A DNA stretch of 64,000 nt from Euleptes europaea (GCF_029931775.1 NC_079332.1:19661803-19725802), one strand, 5' to 3'. Shown: positions 1-11,516, counted from the first letter of the stretch. Notes: generated by a model from the letters alone, not told the origin. Numbers and translations: made by a program.

Positions 1-357
1 CTGTGGTTGGTGGGCAGCCAGAATCTGCCAGGAGTGCAGGGCTGTTTGTGGAGTGTCTGAGTGGCCTTCAAGGAGAGAGGCCAAAAGCCCCGGCCAGACT
101 CAGCAGGAGGGGAAGTTTTCTCTGGGACTTTGCGTCTCTTTCCGAGCATGGATCCTTCTCTGGGGGAGAGAAGAATACTTTGAAGCCAGGCATGTGTGTG
201 TGGGGGGTGTGTGTGTGTGTGTCTTTAGTAGTTTGGGGTCACAGCAGCTGGGGGGGGAGGTGCCCTGTGGGGCTCGAGATCTCTTGCCTCGCCAGTGTGC
301 ACTCGTAGGGCTGGCGAGAGGGGCCCAGCGTGTCTAATGTCTGAGGTTGTTCTTCAG

Positions 358-3300
358 GTATGTGCAAGAGGTTATCCAGCGTGGTCGCTCCTCTGTCAGG
401 CCAGCTTGTATGCCAGTGCGGAACGTGGTACCCGCCGTCTCCGACCTGGATCTCTCCGAGTCCGAGTATGTGCCGCTGCTCTTCGCGTCTTCTCTCCCCC
501 CGTAGCCTCTAGACTCCCACCCCTCTCTTGTTTGCTGGGGGCCATCTGAGTCTCCTTGCTGAGGGTAGTCTGGCCTTTGGGCAGCGGTGTCGGAGAAGGG
601 GCTGGCTAGCCTCCCCCCTTCCCGGCCAGCCTGCCTGCCGCCTGGGATTCCTCTTTGGGACTAGCCCAGCAGCAAGACCCTTCAAAGGACTTTCCGCTTG
701 CTTCTGGTGCTGTTTGTTCCCAGTGGTGGTCTGGAGTCTGGCTTGGCTACTGGAGGGGGGTGACTTAGAGGCCTGGCAGCTGCTGCACGCCTGGCAAGCA
801 GAGCTTTGGGGCGCCCCCGGCCCCCACCTCCAGCCAGGCCTCGTACGTTTCTGGTTCTGGAAGTCCACCAGCCCTCCTGCCTCCCCTCCCTCTGGTGCTT
901 ATGGCTGGTCATGTTGTGTGGTGGGACGTTTCGTGGGTCCGGTGGGGGGGACTTTTGGGAAATCTCTGCTGGTTGTCTGTGCAGGTTGGTGGGTTCTAGC
1001 CGAGAGCCTTGTCTGTCCCAGAGCCCTCCTGGAACTTGTGTGGGGCGGGTGGCCCCGTGCACGGCTCAGCCCTGCCTGGGGCAGGAGGGAGGAACGGGCC
1101 ACACACACAGGTCAGTCGAGAGCGCCAGAGCGGTGCTGCTCCCCTGGAGTTCCAGGGAAGCCCTGTGCTGGGCAGGGTCTTCTCAGAGCACCGCCTGCCC
1201 AGCATATGCATGGCCGTGTCTTCGGGGAGGGGGGAGGGGGCGCAAGGCTCGCTCAGGGCCAGAGCCCAGCTCTCCGGTGGTCTTGGTGTGCCTCCCTGAA
1301 GGTGGCTCCTCACTGGGGGCTGGCGAGGGCTCCTGGTGACCCTGGGGCAGACCAGGGAGGTGTCAGGAGGGGGTGTGCCTTCAGAGAACAGATGGGGCAG
1401 CCCCCTCCTGCTTGGGCCCAGCCAGGAAGACACCTCCCCTCCAGCTGCCAACACTACCCCCCCCCCCCCCAGCTATTGCATGCTGAGGCACAGGAGGGCT
1501 CGGGGAGCTGGAGCTGGGGGTGGGAACAGTGTTCAGAGTCACCCTCTCGGGCGCACCCAGCCTGCAGACGGGAACGCCACAGTCCGTCGCCCCCTGCGCG
1601 CATCTCTGAACTGGGCTCCACAGCGCCAGGTGTTCAGGGTGGCCGTGAAAGCCCCCTTGAAACCAGAGCCAAACTCTGCAGTGGGGCTCTGACGAGCACC
1701 CCACACACACACACTGCTCTCCTCCGCCTTGAGGTCTTCCGTTGTTTGGTCATCCAGAGGAGGGGCCGGAGTGGCTTCTCTCCTCCAGAAGAGCCCCTTC
1801 TGAGACACTCTTGTAGGGTCTGTAGGCCTTTGCCCAGGCTTGCTTCTGAGGGCCTGGGAGTCCCGTCCCCCCCCCCCACCGACATTTGCTTTGGAAGCCT
1901 CTTCTCCCTTCAGCGGTGTTTGCTGAGGCTGCCGGGGGGGGGGGGGGGGAGAGCTGCCCTTTGTCTGCCGGGGAGCTGATCCCCTTCCTTGCCCATGGAA
2001 ATCCGGCTGGCCGGCACCCCCTCACCTGCTGCCGCCTGAGGCCCCGCTGTGTGCTTTTGCCTCCTAGGACGAAGCCCCAGAAAAGGCCGGGCGGCGGCGG
2101 CTCTTTGCATCAGCAGCATCCCTGGGAGAGCATCGTGGTGGCCTACTACTTCTGTGGGGAGCCCATCCCCTACCGCACCCTGGTCAAGGGCCGCGTGGTG
2201 ACCCTGGGGCACTTCAAGGAGCTGCTCACCAAGAAAGGGAATTACCGGTAAGATCAGGGGCTGGGATGGGAGGAGCAGGGGGGTCTTGCCAGGAGGGGGG
2301 GATCCCTCTCCTGCCTGTCCCCCCCCCCATTTGCACAGCAAGGACGGCCAGCGTTTGAGGTCAGTGCTGTGGCCAGAGACGCTCACCTTCTGTGACTCCC
2401 GGGGGTTTCTGCGACTGACCTCCCAACCTGCCCTTCCAGGGTGTAAGGAGTCTGGGATCGGGGGGGGGGGGATGAGAGCCAGGGCCAGGCAGGAATGCTT
2501 CCGGGTCATGCCACACACACACACATTCTGGGGCCAGAGACCCTCTCTCTCCTACGGGGGCAGGTTTAGGGGAGTATATTTGGTAACCTTTTTGAGAGGG
2601 GATGGGGGAGTTTTAGGTCCAGCCTCTTTTTCAAGGAGGGTGTGGGAGGTGCATCCAGCACCTGGGACTTAACTGACCCACACCTGGCCACCATCTCCCC
2701 CGGGACACAGAATGTGCTCATCCGTCTCTTGGGCTTCTCAGAACCAGTGGGGCTGGGAACTTGCTCGATTTTGAAAAGAAGATGAAGCTCTGTTTTTCGC
2801 AAGGAGAACAACGCTAGGTGTGACATGGGCTTCTAGCATGGAAGCACAGGGCAGTCTTTGTGCAGAAGGGGCCACGGCAGGAAGAATACCCTCCTGCTCT
2901 CTCTCCTCCCTGGCTCCTTTCACCTTTGAGGCTGTTTTGCAAGGAGACGGGGTGGGGGGGATTGTGCTGGGGGGGAGGGGCAGAGGCAGCCGGGCGTCTG
3001 CCTGCTTGTTTTCAAAATCCAGTACAGCCATGAGGACTAGGAGGTGGCCTCCAAATCGGGCTGTGCTGTTGAGCACTGGGGGAATCTGGTCAGTCTGTCA
3101 AGACCTGCGAGGACTTGCGTGGAGAGCCGAGCCAGTAGCTGGCAGTGCAGAGCGGGTCGGCATCCATCGGGACTCCTGGGGGTTTTGGAAGCAGAGGCTG
3201 GTGTGCCCCGACTCTGGACCCTGCCAGGTGGGCCGTTCCTGGAAGGACAGCGTGGCACTGCCTCTGGGGAGACCTCCGGGGGTGTGCTGGCCCCTCATTT

Positions 3301-3456
3301 TGCGGTGGCTCTCCATCCCCGCCTTGCAGGTATTACTTTAAGAAGGTGAGCGACGAGTTTGACTGCGGCGTGGTGTTTGAAGAGGTGCGCGAGGACGAGG
3401 CCGTCTTGCCCATCTTCGAAGAGAAGATCATTGGCAAGGTGGAGAAGATCGACTAG
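358..3456 (+). CDS. AXIN1: Axin-1, 3'-terminal coding exons (5' part outside window)
   Basis: Scaffold of the beta-catenin destruction complex in Wnt signalling; acts in cytoplasm. Three coding exons are seen: 358-465, 2068-2247 and 3330-3456 (TAG at 3454). Borders are AG/GT and split codons join cleanly (GA|G, CG|G). The last two exons encode the C-terminal DIX domain, which self-polymerises and binds Dishevelled. Visible motifs are [48 protein letters not shown] and the end GKVEKID. The wording matches axin-1 rather than axin-2, which has FFCGEEIPY. Exon 358-465 is 108 nt and in frame ([17 protein letters not shown]...); it equals the 36-residue cassette that separates the two human AXIN1 isoforms, so alternative skipping is likely. 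Bases 1-357 and the gaps between exons are introns without further coding signal. Transcribed toward the methyltransferase gene, about 1 kb from its putative start. Confidence 0.95.
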
Positions 3457-4420
3457 CCCCAGAGGAACAAGGTGGGGAGCGGTGCCGGCCGCAGCCCCCG
3501 GACTGCCTGTGGCTGGGGGTTCCCCACACCCCTGGCCCCGCCCTGCGTCACGTAACATCTTTGCTCAGTTGTGTTAGGGAGCGCAACACCATCGCTTGGT
3601 CAAGCTGTGTCTTTCTGATACCCTGTAATAAAAAAGATGCTCTGTGGGGTGCCAGGAGGCGCTTAAAACCAGCCAGCTTTCTTGGAGGGGCGGGTGGGCA
3701 GGCACCTGGCGGTGGGCAGTGGAAGGAAAATGCCTCCATGTGGCTTAGAGGGACTCCCAGGTGCACACGAGGCTTCCTCTCTTGGTCAGGGCTCAGAGCC
3801 TGCCCTGGTCTTGGGGTAGTCCAGCAGTCCTCAGAAAGGGCTAACCGTGCCCGGGGTGGTGGTGGGTGTGTGGAAGGGAGCAACTTGGCCTGCCCGTGGC
3901 TGGGGGCTGTTGGTTCTTGCAGCCCAAAGGCTCTGGTCAGGATGCGCTGCCCCCTCCCCCCCCAACCTTTGGGCTTCAGCCAGCCTCCCGCCATGGAGCC
4001 TTGTGGAATTGTGTGCTTTTGCACACAGTGGAGTCAGGCCTTGCCCAAACTGCCCCTGTCATGTCCAGGGCCCCACAGGCTGCCCGCCCCCTCCTGATGT
4101 CACCGAGTGCCTTGAACTCAGATCTCCTCCTCTGGGGCAGGAAGAGTCCCACAGCTGGGGGCCCCTGGAGATCTGCTCGTGTTCCACATTGGATGGAGTT
4201 TTAATGTGTATTGGCCAGCAGTCGCGGGTTTTTCATTTCCCCTTTTTCCCCCCAGAAGGGTTCAATTGTAAATATGTACATTTTCTAAACAAAGTGTTGG
4301 TGACCAGCTGTTGGGCTGACAGCTGGTGACTCCTGAGCGTTTTTCACATGCTGACTTGTACAATTATCTTTTGGAAGGTACTTGGACGATTGTGGAATAA
4401 ACCCCGCTATTCAAATGACC
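3457..4420 (+). other. AXIN1: AXIN1 3' untranslated region with two poly(A) signals
   Basis: Non-coding sequence after the AXIN1 stop. AATAAA occurs at 3627-3632 and again at 4396-4401, the second followed by a GT-rich stretch (about 4420-4440) typical of a cleavage downstream element. Both proximal and distal 3' ends are therefore possible. The last 200 bases are more AT-rich than the surroundings, as expected for a distal UTR. Confidence 0.75.
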
Positions 4421-5410
4421 GCGTGTGGTGTGTGTTTCTCTGTCTTCCTTGGGTTTGTTCAGCAAGCCTGGAATCAGCCCCCAGCTCTCCCCCCACCCTC
4501 CAGACATGGACCAAGGGCAGGCTGGAGCGGGCTCTGTGCCCCCCCCCCACTACCACCACCAGGGCATTGGTTGGTTGAGGAAATGTGTGCATGGCATTCT
4601 CCTCACTCAAGGCAGCTCACAAAGTGAAATCCAGCACTCAAATCAGAACACAGCATACAGGTGAAAACCCGCTTGCAATTGTACCGTCTTTGCAATATGG
4701 GATGTAGGCTAGAAGCGGATCACCAGATAACTTTAAAAGAGGGGACCCCCTCAGTTAAAAACGTAGAACCAGATGTTTCAGCCTCGAGGAGAGTCAGGGA
4801 AGCAGCATTCCATACCAGGGACCTCCTCTTCGGAAACGCCCCCTCCAGAAGAGATGCTCTTGCTACTCCATGACCTCACCTGGTTCAACTCCGCCAGCCA
4901 CAAAGGGCGAAGGCTGGGCCTAGACCCAGCGTGCTGCTCCCAGAGGATCTGGCCCCACCCACTGAAAAGCATCCTCCCAGCCTGGGGCCTGACGGCACTC
5001 CCAAGAACACCCTGAGGCGGAGCCAGGCCCACTGGGACATCCGAGTTGCGGCAGAGGCCAGTGGTTTTATCTGCAAAAGAGCCCCAGAAGGTCCCGACGC
5101 TTTCTGGGCTGGTGTCTTCTGGGGACGGGGATGAGCCCTTCTCAGAACCAGCCCCCTGAGCTGTGGTGTGGCCCCTGGACTCAGGGTGCCGGAAGCACCA
5201 GGGATGTGCCAGCAGCGCCTTCCTGGCTGAGTGGGAGAGAGTGCCCCATTTCCCCCCCCCCAGAGCAGAAGACGCAGCCCCACGGAGCTCCTCCCCCCCC
5301 CCCCGGGCCTGGAACGTAGGCTGGCTCCACGGAGCCTTGGCTGCCTGGGCGCTCCGTGCATCGTTTGAATTCCTCAGCAGTGGTTGGCGCCCGATGGCAG
5401 CAGCAGCAGC
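4421..5410. other. Intergenic stretch between AXIN1 and the methyltransferase gene
   Basis: No ankyrin, SET or other recognisable coding exon is seen on either strand. Bases about 4590-4760 look like a degraded interspersed repeat (short AT-richer tract with a CTCACAA motif). The rest is GC-rich and open in several frames on both strands by composition only. Any promoter and 5' UTR of the downstream gene must lie here, but no TATA or clear core motif is visible. Confidence 0.5.
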
Positions 5411-8400
5411 ATGGGCCTGAGTGGTGAGGGGCTGGAGGGGAGGGAGGCCTAAGCGGGGGGCTGGCACAGAGGCTCCTGCCACCATCTGGGGACGCTTGTC
5501 TTGTGGCAATACGTCTGCCCTGTGACTCTCCCCTAGGAGGTGCCACTTGGCCCATCCCACCCAGAGCGATTTCCCCCTTGTACTATTTCCATGGGGGACG
5601 GCTGCACTGAGCCGGGGAGGTTCTGCGTTGCAGAGGAGGTGCTGTGCTTCTCTGGCCGTGGCTTTCCCTCCTTGGCCTTGATTCCAGCAGGGCCCTTTGG
5701 GGGGTCGGAGGGGTCTCAGGTGGCAGCCAGCCTCCTCACTTGGGCAGCACATCGTTGTATATGAGAGCCAGCACTGTGGAGTGGTTAAGAGGGTTGGTTT
5801 GAACCCTATATGAGTGGCGGACGCTAGTCTGGAGAACCGAACATGAAGCCATCCTTGGGCTAGTCACAGCTCTCAGAGCTCTCTCAGCCCCACCTCCCTC
5901 ACAGGATGTCTGTTGTAGGGAGGGGAAGGAAGGTGATTGTAAGCCGCTTTGATTCTTCCTTGAGTGGTAGAGAAAGTCGGCATAAAAACTAGCCTTTCTC
6001 CTTCTTCCCAAGCAGAAAGCAAAAGCAGCCCTGAGGAGAGCCAGGTGAGCACCCTCAGCGTTCTCGGCCCAGGCGAGTCGGGGGCGCGTGCGGGGGGGGG
6101 GGCACACGGGAGCCTTGGGAAGGGCTCTTGGCCTTTCTCCTCCGCTGCCCTGATGCCTTTTTTGGGCAGCAGCGGGCGCTCCTCTGCCAGTCCTGACCTC
6201 AGGGCCTAAATGCCTGAGGGCGAGAGCCCTGGGAAGGAAGCGGGTTCTATTCCACTGGGGGAGGGGGGTGGGAAGGACGGACTCACCTGGGCTTGTTGCC
6301 TGCCTCCAGGATGAGGGCCCCCCTCTGCATGCTGCGGCCAGGAAGGGCCACTACGACACCGCCTGCCGCATTCTCTCCCTGGGGACGGAGGCCATCGACA
6401 GCCAGGTGTGGGGCCGCCACAGGCCGGATTTGAAGGCCCCGATTCCTCCAGACCCAGATCCTGCCTGGGTGCTTTGGGATGGCAATTGCCTCTCTGGCGC
6501 ACGGGGCGGTCTCTTGGGGCCTGGGCAGCATGAGTAGCAGGGCAACGGAAAAACGTTTCCCACCCACCCCACACACCGCTGGTGCTCTCAGGTGACGGAC
6601 GGCCTGGGCTTTTCTCTCTGCCTTCCAGGATGCCCGAGGCAGGAGCCCTCTTTTCTGGGCAACCGAATACCGGCAGGAGAGGCTGGTGCAGCTGCTGCTG
6701 GCCCATGGGGCAGACCCAGCGGTCCGGGACCAGGTATGGGCCTTGCCAGCCTGTGAGGGGAGGCTCTGAGGCTGTCCATGCAGGTTGCTTTGGGTTGCCC
6801 GGTGAGCAGGGAGGGACAGTGGGCTCTCTCCCGGCCCCCTGTGCCACCACCCCTGCTGGCAGGGCCTGAGCCGAGCTCCTGTGATGGAGGGGGGGGCAAC
6901 AGTTGGGGAGGGGGTCCTGCCCCTCCTGTGACCCAGTCAGCAGCTGGTCCCTTAGTTGCGCTGAGGGGGGAAGGCCTGAATATGAAACGGGGGGCGGAGG
7001 GGGGACACACACGATGTATAAAGCTGGAAATTGCCTTGGAGGGGGGGGGGGAGCTCTGGAGTCTGGACTTTACGTCACCCCAGGGGGTGTGGAGGCTTTT
7101 CTTTGCTGTGCAGCCAGGAGGCTTTTGGGAGGGCAGCTTCGAGGTGCAGCCAGATCTGGCCCCCAGTGGGGGCTCCCAGGAAGGGCTGCAGCCCCCACAG
7201 GTTGTACCTGGTTTGCCCCTAAGTAGCCCCTGCCTGGGTTTCAATCGTTTTGGCAGCAGGGAGCAATCCGCCCCTCCCCTGGCTGTTCAGTCTTCCCCAC
7301 CCTTTCTTATCTGAGGTGTCATCACAACCAGTTTGTGTCTCAATGGAAGAAGAACCTCTGCCTCATGGGGGGCATCCCTGCTCCCCCCAACCATAGGCTG
7401 GGGCCCTTCTGCACAGGGCAGGGCGTCCTCATGGGCTGCCCTGCCAGCTCTTCCCCTCACCCGCTTGTCCACTAGAAAGCGAACCTCTGCCTGCACTGGG
7501 CAGCCTCAGTGGGCTGTGCCCCCATCGCCCGGATGTTGCTGGAGGCCGGCTCAGATCCCAATGTGCCAAACGACCAGGGAGACTCGCCTCTGCACGTGGC
7601 AGCCCAGGAGAGACGCTATGAATGTCTCGTGTGAGTGCAACTCCTGCCGGGCCAGCCTCGGGGGTGGGGGGGCAGCACCCCTGACCTTTGGGGGCCACAC
7701 CGCAGGCGTCCTCACAAAGCACGGCTCCCCAAAAAGGACACTGGATGCTGCTTGGAGAGTGGGCCGTCGGCATTGGGGCAGAACAAGAAGGAGCGAGGAA
7801 ACCCCAAGGCAGACCAAGGTGTTGGGGGCGGGGGTGGTGGAGCCTGACTTGTCAAAGGTCTTGGCCAGGTTGGGCATCCCTGGGCAAGGAATGGGAGCTT
7901 GAAGGAGCCCGGAAGGGCCCCCCTCTGTCTCCCTGCGGCTGCAGTCCCTGGGCAGCTGCCCTTGGGCAGTGACCAAGGAGGAGCAGCCCAGAGTCCCCCG
8001 GGAGTGTTCTCAGGGGGTGCCCAGAGCACCAGATCTGCTCCAGCCTGGCTCGGCCTGAGCCTGCCTCTGTGTTTTGCAGGCTGCTCCTCGCCCACGGTGC
8101 CAAGGTCTGCCTGAAGAACAAAGCGGGCCAGATGCCCTTGCACTGCGCCAGGCCAAACTCCCCCTCCTGGAATGCCCTGCAGGCCTTCTCCGCCCTTCCC
8201 CTGAGCCAGGTGGAGAGAGTCCTCAGCGGGTGAGTGCCCGGCACGTTTGGCCTGGCATGGGGCTGCCCGGGCTGATCAGTGGCACGGGGCAGCCGTGACA
8301 GCTCTCCCCCTTCCCTCGTCAGAGACATTTCTCGGGGCTTTGAGCAAGTGCCCATCCCCTGCCTCAACGGGGTGGACGATGAGCCCTGTCCCAGCAACTT

Positions 8401-11400
8401 CCTCTACATCACTCGAAACATCGTGGTGGATTCTGCAGCTTTCCCAGCAGCAGCCAGGGCCAGAAGTCAGGTCAGAGCGGGGCCGGCCCACCTGCTCGGT
8501 GCGCCTGCTTGGTTGGCCAGGTCTGCTGCGGCAAGGGGAGGCCCCTGAGGAGTGCCCTTGCCCAGAGCCAGCCCTGGTGGGTGGGCAGCAGTCCTCGTCC
8601 TTCTTCCCTCCCCCTCCCCTCACTGGCTTGCCCAGCGGTGAGCAGCTATGGTGCGGGAGGGGGGCAAGGAGGGCGGAGGCAGCCCCCCCACCCCCGAGCC
8701 TTCCCTGCAGCCTGAAGCAAGAGGCCTGGCCCCCAGTCCAGCTGCCGAGGGGACCAGCGAGGAGTGGGGGGCCCTTCAGAGGCAGGCAGGCAGCCAGCCA
8801 GGCAACGCGGGCCCCTGGTATCGGACGGGCTGGCTGTTGCACCCTGGCCTCCCCCTCAGGCTGGCACCGGGACGGCCTGGCGCGGTGGCGCGGTGGCCTG
8901 AGGCCCTCCTTGCCTGCGCTCGAAGCGGGTGAGACGCTGGTGTAGCGCGGGATGCCAACAGCCGTCGGTCCGGTGGCGTTTGGGCGCATCTGGGATGGTG
9001 GTGGTTAACTTGACCCCCGTGCGGATGTTTGGGCGGCGAGTCGGTCAAGGGGGCCGCCCTGGGAAGGCAGAGGGCCGTCCGGGGCGAGTGGTGGCTCCGG
9101 TCGCGCAGAGCTGGCAGCCGCCTCTCTCGGGGTCCCTGGAGGGCCCGCCCCACGCCAGAGAAGGGCACAAGAATGCACAAGGGGGGGGGCTTGCGGGAAG
9201 TCAGCGGGGGCCTCTCCGGATGAGTCGGGGAGTGGCGGCGAGCCCCACGAGGGTCCAGCGGCACCTTGCTGGGGGCTCCAGGGCCCCTCCCTTCGGGGAG
9301 GAGGCGGCGGCGGACGGCGCGGGCTCCTGACCGCCCGCTGCCTTGGCTTGCAGCACTGCGCCTGCCCCCGAGGCTGCTCCCCGGCCGGCTGCCCGTGTGT
9401 CTTGCGCAGCCAGCGGCCCTGGTACACCAAGGTAAGAGGGGGCAAGGCCGGGGGGCGGGGCGGGGCGGGGGGCGGCCCTCTGCCGGAGCGCCAGGCCAGA
9501 GCCCTCCTGCCGCTTGCGTTCCAGGATGGCCGCCTGGTGCTGGGCACCGACGACGACGCCTCTGGGCAGAGGGGGCCCCTCTTCGAGTGCCACATGCTCT
9601 GCTCCTGTTCCAGCTCCTGCGCAAACCGGGTAGTGCAGAGGGGCATCAGGTGAGGACGGCAGCTGCCCTTGGGGGAGCGAAGGAGATCCTGCGGGCCCCT
9701 CACCTCTCCCCCCCCCCCCCACACACACAAAAAGGAGCTGCGTCCCTCCCTTGTGCGTCTCAGCCCAGCCCACGCAAAGTGCTGCTGGGCCAGGTCTTGG
9801 GCTCTCTTGGCCGGGGTCTCTTGCTTGCAGAGCCCCCCACCCCCCCACCCACACCTTAACACCTCTTCGGAGTTTTCAAGAAACGTTCGATGCCTGTTTC
9901 CCCCCCCCCACCCCCCTCCTCGGCTGCTCTGGTGCTTTGCGAAGCCTCTGCAGATTTCTCACGGAGTGTGTGTCTCTCCCCCCCCCAGTTTATTCTCTCC
10001 CACCTGTTTGTGAGGGGAGGGGCTCTCTCTCTGCACACTCCTGGGGCGGGAAGGATCCTGAATTCCCGGCTCCCGCCCCCCCCCCGGGACTGGCCTGTTT
10101 CTCGGGGGTGGGGGGCCCTCTTGGGCCGGGGTGTGCCGAGCCTGGGCCTTGTGCCTCCTCTTTCTGCAGGGTCCAGCTCCAGCTCTTCCGGACGGCAGCC
10201 AAGGGCTGGGGGGTGCGCACGGTGCAGGACGTGCCCCGGGGAGCCTTCCTGTGCCAGTGAGTCGGGGCGGGGGGGGGAGGCCTGGCTCCGCTCTCCTGGG
10301 GGCCGAGAGGCCCAGCCCCACCCACCCACCCACCCCCTGTCCTCCCCGCCCCGCCAGGTACTTTGGGGAGCTGATCTGCAGCACGGAGGCCGGCCGCCGG
10401 CAGGAAGACGCCTACTACTACGCGGTGGACACCCAGGTGAGGGGGCGGCCGGGGCGGCCAGGCCGGGGCTGGGGGCTGGAGGGGCCCCGGCTGAGCCCCG
10501 CGGCGGGTGTTGTGCTCCTCGCAGGCCGGCCAGGAGTGTTGCCTGGACGGGCGCTTCTACGGCAACGTGGGCCGCTTCCTGAACCACTCGTGCCAGCCCA
10601 ACGTGGTGGCCGTGCGGGTGGGCCTGGGCCGACAGCTCCCCGCCGTCGCCTTCTTCAGCACCCGCCCCATCGGCGCCGGCGAAGAGCTCGGGTGAGCGGC
10701 TGGGCCGGGACGGGGACGGGGACGGGGACCCGACCGGCAACCCGAGAAAGAGGCGCCCCGTCGAAAGCCCCGGGAGCCCCGTCTCCCCGCCGAGGGGGAA
10801 GCCTCCCTGCCCGACGGCAGCACACCTCCCCCAGATCTATCGCAGGGGGGACGAGGCGGCCCTGCAGACCCGCCCGCCCAGCAGTCCGCGGGGAGGCGGT
10901 GGCGGGGGGGGGGTCGGGGTCCCATGCGCAGGACCAGCGCCTTGCAGCCAGCCCTGCCCCGAGGCCCCGAGGCCCGTCTCGGGGACGGCCACGGTTGGGA
11001 GGAGGGCGTGCAGAAAGCCGGAGGCCGCTGGCTGGCTGGCTGGCTGGCTCGCCCCCCCCGGGGCCGCGCGTGATTCGGGGCAGGAAACAGGCGGGCCCCT
11101 CCCCCCACCCCCGGGGACTGGAGGCGCCCCCGGCGCGGAGGCCTCAGCAGCCCTTCCCCCCCCCCCTGCCAGGTTGGACTACGGAGAGCAGTTCTGGGCG
11201 GCGCAAGGGGAGGGCTGCGGCTGCCTGTGCGGGGCCCCCGGCTGCCGGTACCGGAAGCCCCCCCGGGAAGCCCCCGCCCGCCCGGCGGCTGCAGGGGACC
11301 TGCTGTCGGGGCCCCCCCGCCCCCTGCGAGGCTTCGCGCTCAAGTCCGCCCGCCCCAACCCCCTGCCAGCCCCCCCGCGCCGCGCCCGCCGCGCCCGACC

Positions 11401-11443
11401 GCCGCCGCCGGAGGACCCCCCCGCCGCCAAGCGAGACGCCTGA
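5411..11443 (+). CDS. Divergent EHMT-like (G9a/GLP family) histone-lysine methyltransferase, short form
   Basis: Predicted nuclear SET-domain enzyme, family substrate H3K9. Secure exons: 6310-6405, 6629-6733, 7476-7630, 8080-8229, 8323-8470, 9354-9431, 9525-9649, 10170-10256, 10358-10436, 10525-10691, 11173-11443 (TGA). All phases agree, giving 486 residues. Order: three to four ankyrin repeats (WATEY, LCLHWAA); pre-SET with nine Cys ([23 protein letters not shown]); SET with [27 protein letters not shown] and GLDYG; post-[11 protein letters not shown]; a Pro/Arg-rich tail of about 65 residues. Two upstream exons are tentative: 5411-5423 (ATG in good context) and 6016-6044; they add 14 residues in frame. 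EHMT1/2 are about 1200-1300 residues, so the long N-terminus and first ankyrins are absent or unseen. Intron-rich, hence not a retrocopy. Leu replaces Phe in GFDYG. Could be an EHMT2-like paralogue lost in mammals; activity is inferred only. Confidence 0.8.
5763..6003 (+). repeat. tRNA-derived SINE
   Basis: Starts with GAGAGCCAGC and a box-A-like TGGAGTGGTTAAG; the body has CTTGGGCTAGTCACAGCTCTC; the tail has AGAAAGTCGGCATAAAA then a CT-rich end. The same family occurs at 50508-50757, at 56264-56905 and, reversed, at 29240-29440. The CT-rich tail runs directly into the candidate splice acceptor at 6014-6015. Confidence 0.8.
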
Positions 11444-11516
11444 CGGCACAGGAGGAGGAGGAGGAGGAGAAGGCGGGCGGGCGGGGGGGCGCACCCGTGT
11501 ATTTGACGGCACCCCC

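Noticed and set aside
199-226. CRISPR-like or tandem array from GT-rich repeats (also at 63425-63447)
   Set aside because: Simple dinucleotide microsatellites in a vertebrate genome; no spacers or conserved direct repeats.
528-1979. 483-residue open frame on the plus strand in an AXIN1 intron
   Set aside because: Lies between two well-supported AXIN1 exons, has Pro/Gly/Ser-rich noise and no family motif; GC-driven absence of stops.
4778-5752. 324-residue open frame on the minus strand upstream of the methyltransferase gene
   Set aside because: No recognisable domain; low-complexity Pro/Gly/Ser/Ala composition; overlaps other open frames in the same GC-rich stretch. It looks like a lack of stops from base composition.
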